DNA of 64,000 bases from Gnetum montanum. Taxonomy: Eukaryota; Streptophyta; Gnetopsida; Gnetales; Gnetaceae. Location: NCBI GenBank assembly GCA_015680685.1, contig MNCI01018178.1:148926-212925 (forward strand), written 5' to 3'. Below are positions 56,620-64,000 of this stretch, in pieces. The position numbers and the translations under genes were made by a program. The number at the start of each line of letters is the position of its first letter. Position 1 is the stretch's first letter. A model generated the notes under the pieces. It worked only from the letters and a program-made list of their open reading frames with translations, searched no databases and was not told the DNA's origin.

Positions 56620-59361
56620 TCAAAGCCTTTCTATCAAACCACCTTTTGACTTGACAAACATTTTTTTAATAAATTATCCTTAGATCTATTTATTTTGGTT
56701 TCTCTTTTGATGAGCAAAGTCATGAAACTTCTATCTTTATCATTTTTCTCATTATATTTTTGCACAAAATTTGAGGTTGAACTTGTAATCTTGTTTGTAA
56801 TTCTTGCAGGCAAATCATAGACTAAGTTATAAACTGACATTCCAATAGCCTTCTTAAATCTGATATGATCAATCCATGATGCAGATTACAAGTAATTAAT
56901 CCAATTTCCTAGATTCCCATCCATCGACTTTTTAATGTAGAAAATAAGCTTTTTATTTGTAGATTCAGCTAAGCCATTTCATTGAGGATAATAATTTAAA
57001 GAAGAAAATAGAAAGATGGATATTTTCGATGCCCATGTTATAAATTATTTAGATTCAAAAGCACATCCATTATCAGATACCAACACTTCAGGTAGACCAA
57101 AACAACTTAGAATTTGATCTTCCAAGAACTTAAACATGTTTCATTCTAAACTTTTTCTTAGAGCCTTTTCTTTAGACCAATTGGTAAAGTAATCAGTAGC
57201 TGTGAGAATAAAATTATGTTCAGCTCTCAAAGGAGTAATTGTACCAATGAAATCTAAATCCCATTGCTGAAATGGTCTATTCACAATTATCAGTTTTAAG
57301 GGAGCTCTAACTCTTTTGATTTTTTGACCCATCAATCTCACATATGTAACATCTTTGAATTTTCAAACTAATATCTTGATACATACTAGGCCAATAAAAA
57401 CCATAGCAAAGCATATGTTGCATAGTAGAATTAGGGGACTCATAGAATAAATTAGAATGATCATGGAACTGTTTTAAAATAGAATTGATATGATCGTTGA
57501 GAACATGTTCTAACAGAACCCCTCTGAAATACTTTCTATATAAGATTTCATCTTAAACACAAATTTATTTTTCTTTTTGAAGAAAGTGCTCTTTTAACTT
57601 GCAATTAGATTATTCAAACCTTTTGTGTATCAAGGAATTCTAAAATTTCATTATACTAGTCTACCTCATGAGTCTTAAGCATACATAATTCATCTTCTCT
57701 AGCCATAAATTTGGCTAATCCGATTCCTTTAATGGTTTTGCATATTTCCAATGAAAATATGAAACCTTGAAGCTTTATAAGCCAGTTTTCTCTTTTCAAT
57801 CCAATTTCATTTTGAGCTAAAAATTGTTTAACCATAGACTCTATTAGCATAATATGAACTAATCAACTTTCTAAGAAATATTTAAAATGTTGAAGTGCCT
57901 TAATGACTACGAATGCTTGTTTCTCTAGGTCTGAATAATTTAGCTTTGAACCTTTCAACTAAAACCAAAAAAATCCAATTGGTTCATCTTGACCTTCATT
58001 TTTTTAGTTAAAATAGCAGCAATCCAATCATTTGAAGCAAAAGCATATAACCAAAAATATTCTTTCAATTTTGGTTTTACCAAGTATGGAGCTCCTTGAA
58101 TGGCTTTTTTAATTTTTACTAAGGATCTCTCTAATTCTAATATTTTCTCTACTAGGAAAACTTTCTTTAGTATACACATCAAAGGTTTAGTAATTTCAAT
58201 GAATCCATGGATAAATTTCATTTTAATGAGATTTATCTTTCCAAAGAAAGATCGTAGAGACTTTTTACTTGTAGGATGCTTGATATTTTGTACTAAAATT
58301 TGGGAGTTATCTATAGAAATTCCTTCTTAATAGATTACATGACCTAGTAAACTTCCAAATTTACTCCCAAATATACATTTCTTAGGATTTAATAAAATAA
58401 CATACATTCAACAGCTATCAAAAACTTATTGAACATGGCCAATATGATCTTCTTGACTTTTTGAAAAGACGTGGATATCATCCAAATAAACAACAATAAA
58501 CTTGCCTATTAAACCTTTAAAGGCTAAATCCATTGCTCTTTGAAAAGTAGCTCCAACATTTGAAAATCCAAATGACATTATTTGGTAAGGAAAAGTTCCC
58601 CAATTGGTGATAATGTTGTTTTATATTTGTCACGCTTATCTACCATAATTTGATTATAGCCTAAAAAACCATATATAAAAGAATATAATTGACAACCTAA
58701 TACTGTGATTAAAATTTCATCAATTCTAGGAAGTGGGTATTTATCTTTTTCAGAGGCTTCATTCGAATTTCTGAAATCCACACAAAGCCTAATATCACCA
58801 TTCTTTTTTCTTACTAGAACAAGATTAGCAAGCCATGTCATATATCGAACTAGGTATATAATTTTGGCTTATAATAACTTCTTGATCTTAGCTTACATAG
58901 TTGGTTCAAATGATAGATTAAACTTCCTTTATTTTTGTTTAATTGTCTTCCAACCTTTTATTAAAGGAATTTTATGTGTTATCACATCTGGTCAAAATTT
59001 TTTTAAGATCATCATAAGACCAAGCAAAATTTTTTAATATATTTTTTAGGAGTAATGATAAATTTTGATTGAAAATTGAAGCCTTTTCCTTTGCGAAATT
59101 TAACATCTTTGGTATCTCAGTAGATCCAAAATTCACTGCTTCATAAGCTTGATCATCTGGATTCTATATATCTTTTTCGGTAAGCCAATTTTTGCTAAAC
59201 TCATGTTCACAATTAATCACCCTTTTGGGAATAGAATTTTTGTTAAACCTTGACATTATGTCAGGTATAATTTGACTTTTAAATTCTTTTTGATTTCTCA
59301 AGAATCTTAGCAATTGATCATCATCTTTGAGTACCATACACGATGACAACATCCATACCAT
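56620..59361 (-). pseudogene. Element G: Ty3/gypsy pol fragment
   Basis: RT: NGDIRLCVDFRNSNEASEKD (58800-58740), FSNVGATFQRAM (58555) and intact YLDD (58488-58477). Thumb and RNase H: YLVKPKLKEYFWLYAFASND (58085-58025), with the RNase H tail at 57850-57656. Integrase: a CX2C that is in frame only before a frameshift near 57345, then FQQWDLDFIGTITP (57275), VLVSDNG (57085) and GLAESTNK (56970), so D-D-E residues survive. The piece upstream of RT (59361-59164) reads as the pol linker. Numerous stops and frameshifts. No LTRs identified; the upstream end abuts repeat H at about 59340. Confidence 0.85.
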
Positions 59362-60425
59362 ACACGATGAAACACATGAATGAGCTGCTCTGTTGTAGTT
59401 TTAACACTTATGAGAATAGTTGGTTGAAGCAAGGGTTTCCATCCTTACCACTTCCAAGAGTGGGTCCATCATTACGTTGACAATATTGCCCCTTAAATTG
59501 TAGTCAAGATTTGGTTTCCATAAAATTTTTTTGCATAAATCTATAAGAAATACTCATTACCATGGCTATTGTTGTTGTTGTTTTTTCTTTTCTTTTCTTT
59601 TCTTTTTGCTCTAAGATGATTGCTTATCTTGGATTTCCCCTTTTATCTATTTCACTTCTACTATGGTTTCATAGCCACTTCATTGGCATTATTTCATCTT
59701 TTCATAGTTCAAAGGATTGACACAAAACACTGGTTTTATAGAGCTTCTCTTTACTAAGTTGCAAGAACTATGTACAATTTCTATCAAATACTAGGACCTT
59801 GAATATTTTTATTTTTATATATATTAATCTTCCCTTAAAGCACATTGATTTAGCTTGCCTTTCTTAGCTATTATTATTATTTAAGCAACCTAACCATAAA
59901 CAATCTTGAGTAGAAGAATCTTTAACATTATCTCTGTTGCTTGACGGCTAGAACATTTTCAAAATGCTAAAATACCACCAAATAGTTAATAGGCTTGTGT
60001 AGAACCATCCTGTCTAGGGAATAAAATACCTTATGCATTCCAGTAGTTTGATGATGTTTATGGATGTGAATTCTAGTGTGAAATATCATAACGTTTACAC
60101 GGGAAAAATACCAATTTTACAACCTTCAGCTTGCAATTAAGCTTTCATAAATTCCATAATTGATACCCTTGATTTTCTACCTTGAAATTATGGACACTTA
60201 AGCCAAAATTGTGACACTTGAAAGCACTTTCTACTCATTTTCCTTTCTACAAAATTCATGATTCAATTATGCTTCATTTTATTGACTTTTTTTAAATAAG
60301 TAATACAACTCTTTGTATGCTAGTAGATTATCTTCCAATAACTAGTAAAATTTAATTTTCCCAATGCTATCTCAATCATCATCTTGAAATACTACTCTAG
60401 CAAATGGCATATATGTGACAACAGT
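59340..60425. repeat. Repeat H, copy 2 (uninterrupted)
   Basis: Aligns with 44285-45236 plus 54464-54520. At about 60361-60380 it reads CCAATGCTATCTCAATCATC, the empty version of the site where element B is inserted. Contains a TTTTC/GTT microsatellite at 59567-59610. Confidence 0.85.
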
Positions 60426-62195
60426 TCTAGAGGTAAATAAAAACCAGTGCAATCAAGCATACACATTCTCTTACAGGATGGAGCCCACAAAAAGAGTTCT
60501 ACCAATGCATTTAAAGAAGGTTAGTCATTAATACTCTAAGGTACCTATCACCAATTAGCCATTCAACTTAGTGCTAACTCCAACAAATAGTAAACAATGC
60601 CAATGAAAATACATCATAACAACCCTCAATAACAACATCGTGCATTACAATTTGAACTTAATCCAACAAGCTTCAAAAGGTATAAACACTGAAAAATATC
60701 ATTACTATTGCTATAGTATAAAAATATGAATTCTAACAATGCCAACTTTCTTACCACAATGTCATTGTTATCTAGGACCACTTAGAGAATGTTTCTTCCT
60801 ATCGTTGAGACCTATCAAATGAGTCACTACAAATGTCATAACTTGAACTCAAGTCATTATGGATGTTGTAACTTATGCAAACAGGTTATGACATTTTATA
60901 GGACTCATGATGAAAATTATGACATCCTCATATGCCAAAAAATGAAGCCACAAACTCATGTAAATCTACCATAATTGCAATTAATGGGTAACACCAATTG
61001 CTAATTAAAAAAAATATTTTCACCAAGTTAAAGGGAACATAATGTGTATTTCTATCCTCTTAAAACTAATGTTAGGGGCTCAAAAATCATTAATAAAACA
61101 TAAAAAAAAAATAGGGAAGTGTTGGAAAACTATAGATCTATCTTTAGTGCAAAAATAATAGCATGTCAGCTACCAATATAAGGGAAAATCCATGATATAA
61201 ACAATGAATAGTATAACTAAAATATTTGAAGTACAAATCTTCTAAAAATACTAAGATCACCAAAATCTTCTACGAATATAGTTGAAAACTAGAGCTTTAC
61301 AACAACTAATAACCTACTAAAATCATATAAATTATCTACACCAAAATTTACCCAAAACTACATAAATTATAATGAATAATGAGATCATGAATTAATGAAA
61401 TATATGTTGCAAAGATACTAGAATAAAACCATAGATCTACAAAAAAAAAAACAACTACAAAAGCCCAAATTCAAACGCCTAAAGGAAAACCCTTTAAAGC
61501 CTCTTAACTAAACCAATCAAAAAAATCTAGGCATTAAAAATTTGGAACTTGTATAAAAATAGGATCAAAGGAACTCACCTAGGAATCATTGTAATGCACT
61601 TAGTGGAGATGATCATACTGCATGCACACTATTATGCACATTAACCAAAACCAATGCACAAATAGCTACCAAAATCATTACATGTATACAACCTCACTAG
61701 CATCATCTCCAAAGCTTATACCTCCTAACACTAGATGCTAAACGTAGACCAAAAATACATCTATGCTATAAACTTTTAAGAAAAATACTTTCTAACTCTA
61801 CTATGAATTTTTGTAAACAAAACTAAGTCAAATCAAAAAATAGTTAGCAGGATGAGAGATAACATTTTAGGTTCTAGAGCAAGTTCATTCCAATTAAAGT
61901 AACCTTTAATCTTAATAAATCCATATATTATGAAAGACTGTTCAATATGTTAAAAAACAAGAAAACTAACTATCTTTAGTTAATAAAAAGAGGGTCATAA
62001 CAATGGTTCCACAATCACAACAACATTCATATCACTCACATACTCAAACAATTTTATAAAGCATGATTCTTTACAACCACATAACAATTGACCTCAATGC
62101 AAGACACAACTAAAAGAGAATCTCTTTCACAACTTAGGACTAAGATATTAACACACAAGCAATAAATAAGAGATACATATGCTAACACACACACA
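60426..62195. other. AT-rich stretch, no gene seen
   Basis: Many A-runs (for example 61441-61451) and short readings only. A (CA)n run lies at 62186-62197. No element termini recognised. Confidence 0.5.
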
Positions 62196-63894
62196 CAATT
62201 GACCTTGGAGTTACAACCACAATTATGCACTCACTCAATGTGCTCTCATGACTATTCCTGCTTAACACATCAACTCTCATCTCATCATCATCTTATCATG
62301 ATATCTTATGAAGAAACACATATCATGTTTGTTGTAAAAATAAGGAAAGAGAACTAGAAACCTTTCTCTAATATCAACGTGAGGACCTCCAACTATTTCC
62401 ATCTTTTTCTCCTCTTATTTAGATGCTTCCTAATTTGGAATGATTAATTCGAAAGTTTCCTTAGTTGTATGGGTCATCTAGAGGCTTTCTGGATCATCTC
62501 CTACACAATCTGAACCTTTAGGAGAGAAATCCCTTAGATGTGGGAGATGTCTCCATCAAGTTATGTGGAAAACCTCTTTCCTAAGATGTCCGAGGTGTGT
62601 GGAAGATGTCTCCATAAACTGCCAGCTACTTCTTGCCTAACCAAGAAGTCTTATGTGAAGACTTGGCTCTTAGCTAACTCATCTTCTTAATCTCCAAGAT
62701 ATCTCCATAGAGCCTGAAACATACAAAAACAATCTATAGTAAGAAGAAAAGGTAATAAAAAAAGATGTTCCTATAATAGCTCTTCCATCATTCAAAAAGT
62801 GAACTCATGTAAACAAGAGAGTAGAGTTATAAGTGATTCCCCATTCAGCAAGGTTGGTCTCATATATTCATACAACACCATCAATGGATTGATCCTTCCA
62901 ATAGATCAAGTACTCATGCCTCTTCACTCCTTGAGTGCTAGAAGCTTCCCTCCTCTTGATTATGATTGCCTTCCTCTACAATGAAGGCTTGGACAGATCA
63001 ATAGTCCTCTTTAACTCATTGATGCTACCCTATAAGGTTTACTCATTGATGANCTTATAGGGTAGCATCAATGAGTTAAAGAGGACTATTGATCTGTCCA
63101 AGCCTTCATTGTAGAGGAAGGCAATCATAATCAAGAGGAGGGAAGCTTCTAGCACTCAAGGAGTGAAGAGGCATGAGTACTTGATCTATTGGAAGGATCA
63201 ATCCATTGATGGTGTTGTATGAATATATGAGACCAACCTTGCTGAATGGGGAATCACTTATAACTCTACTCTCTTGTTTACATGAGTTCACTTTTTGAAT
63301 GATGGAAGAGCTATTATAGGAACATCTTTTTTTATTACCTTTTCTTCTTACTATAGATTGTTTTTGTATGTTTCAGGCTCTATGGAGATATCTTGGAGAT
63401 TAAGAAGATGAGTTAGCTAAGAGCCAAGTCTTCACATAAGACTTCTTGGTTAGGCAAGAAGTAGCTGGCAGTTTATGGAGACATCTTCCACACACCTCGG
63501 ACATCTTAGGAAAGAGGTTTTCCACATAACTTGATGGAGACATCTCCCACATCTAAGGGATTTCTCTCCTAAAGGTTCAGATTGTGTAGGAGATGATCCA
63601 GAAAGCCTCTAGATGACCCATACAACTAAGGAAACTTTCGAATTAATCATTCCAAATTAGGAAGCATCTAAATAAGAGGAGAAAAAGATGGAAATAGTTG
63701 GAGGTCCTCACGTTGATATTAGAGAAAGGTTTCTAGTTCTCTTTCCTTATTTTTACAACAAACATGATATGTGTTTCTTCATAAGATATCATGATAAGAT
63801 GATGATGAGATGAGAGTTGATGTGTTAAGCAGGAATAGTCATGAGAGCACATTGAGTGAGTGCATAATTGTGGTTGTAACTCCAAGGTCAATTG
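62196..63894. repeat. 841-bp inverted duplication around an N, probably a scaffolding artefact
   Basis: 62196-63036 and 63054-63894 are both 841 bp and reverse complements wherever I compared them. The right arm is exactly the interval between the Ns at 63053 and 63895. The left arm is followed by 16 unique bases. A natural old palindrome would show some divergence. Confidence 0.85.
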
Positions 63895-63895
63895 N

Positions 63896-64000
63896 CATCG
63901 CAGCCTAGTGTAAACCGCATCTCATCATACCCCCATGACTGAATGAAAACTCGTCCTCGAGTTCCTTACAATGATATCAGGTAGGTATGGGATTATTAGG
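63896..64000 (-). mobile_element. 3' end of another A/B-type element, cut by the window edge
   Basis: The LTR end CGCATCTCATCA reaches 63927. The polypurine tract (minus-strand GTCATGGGGGTA, 63928-63939) and the internal segment CTCGTCCTCGAGTTCC follow. GGTATGGGATTATTAGG at the edge matches the internal end near 46195 and beside LTR D. Confidence 0.75.

Noticed and set aside
60789-60974. 61-codon Cys/His-containing plus-strand reading as a zinc-finger gene
   Set aside because: The Cys/His spacing fits no known finger, and the stretch is made of short imperfect repeats (TCATTATGGATGT-like).
62196-63894. Large natural palindrome, MITE or foldback element
   Set aside because: Identity of arms and coincidence of both ends of the right arm with Ns make a scaffold error far more likely.

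Overview
This window looks like nuclear DNA of a seed plant, and almost all of it is LTR retrotransposon in several layers of nesting and decay. The evidence is Ty1/copia and Ty3/gypsy polyproteins, plant-type primer-binding sites and TATA-bearing LTRs. Long unpurged element debris would suit a gymnosperm, but that is a guess. I see no intact host gene, no rRNA or tRNA gene and no CRISPR array. Single N bases at 17760, 17866, 63053 and 63895 mark scaffold joins.

Layout: (1) 1-5641 is the 5' part of a minus-strand element, 'A', with a tRNA-Asp-type PBS, a broken gag and an unusual second ORF that runs off the left edge. (2) 6845-7755 is a solo LTR of the same superfamily carrying ten phased GATATC palindromes. 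(3) 9214-10105 is a plus-strand LTR of the family. (4) 12148-18396 is a complete but dead Ty1/copia element. (5) 19250-41544 is a decayed plus-strand gypsy element, 'F'. It is split between protease and reverse transcriptase by a 17,481-bp element, 'R' (21129-38609), which has 1,591-bp LTRs and a TTTTC target duplication. (6) 45237-54463 is element 'B', a relative of A, with a CTATC target duplication and an empty-site paralogue at about 60369. (7) 55464-56065 is a solo LTR of F type with a CCATC duplication. (8) 56620-59361 is a minus-strand gypsy pol fragment, 'G'. (9) 59340-60425 is a second copy of the repeat that B landed in. (10) 62196-63894 is an 841-bp inverted duplication around an N, probably a scaffolding artefact. 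(11) 63896-64000 is the 3' end of another A/B-type element.

R is the richest object. On the minus strand it encodes Gag-protease (36768-32946) and pol (27872-24408: RT, RNase H, a second RNase H-like domain and integrase, with RT and integrase catalytic residues intact). Between them, on the opposite strand, lies an apparent eight-exon gene (28347-32391) with its own TATA box. Arrays of short hairpin units lie at the 3' ends of these transcription units and one unit lies at the divergent start. The three versions of the stem differ in compensating ways.

A and B are non-autonomous: Gag plus a second protein with a coiled-coil C-terminus, and no pol. Upstream of that second ORF sits a GATATC/TATA block that resembles the U3 promoter of the family's own LTRs. 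Two unrelated gypsy lineages here therefore each carry a large accessory gene with its own promoter.

Relative ages by eye: R is youngest (LTRs about 4-5% different), B is older (about 12%), and copia, F and G are older or more damaged. In the frames I read through, most nonsense codons in R and B can be explained by C-to-T (or G-to-A) transitions, as expected for long-methylated DNA.
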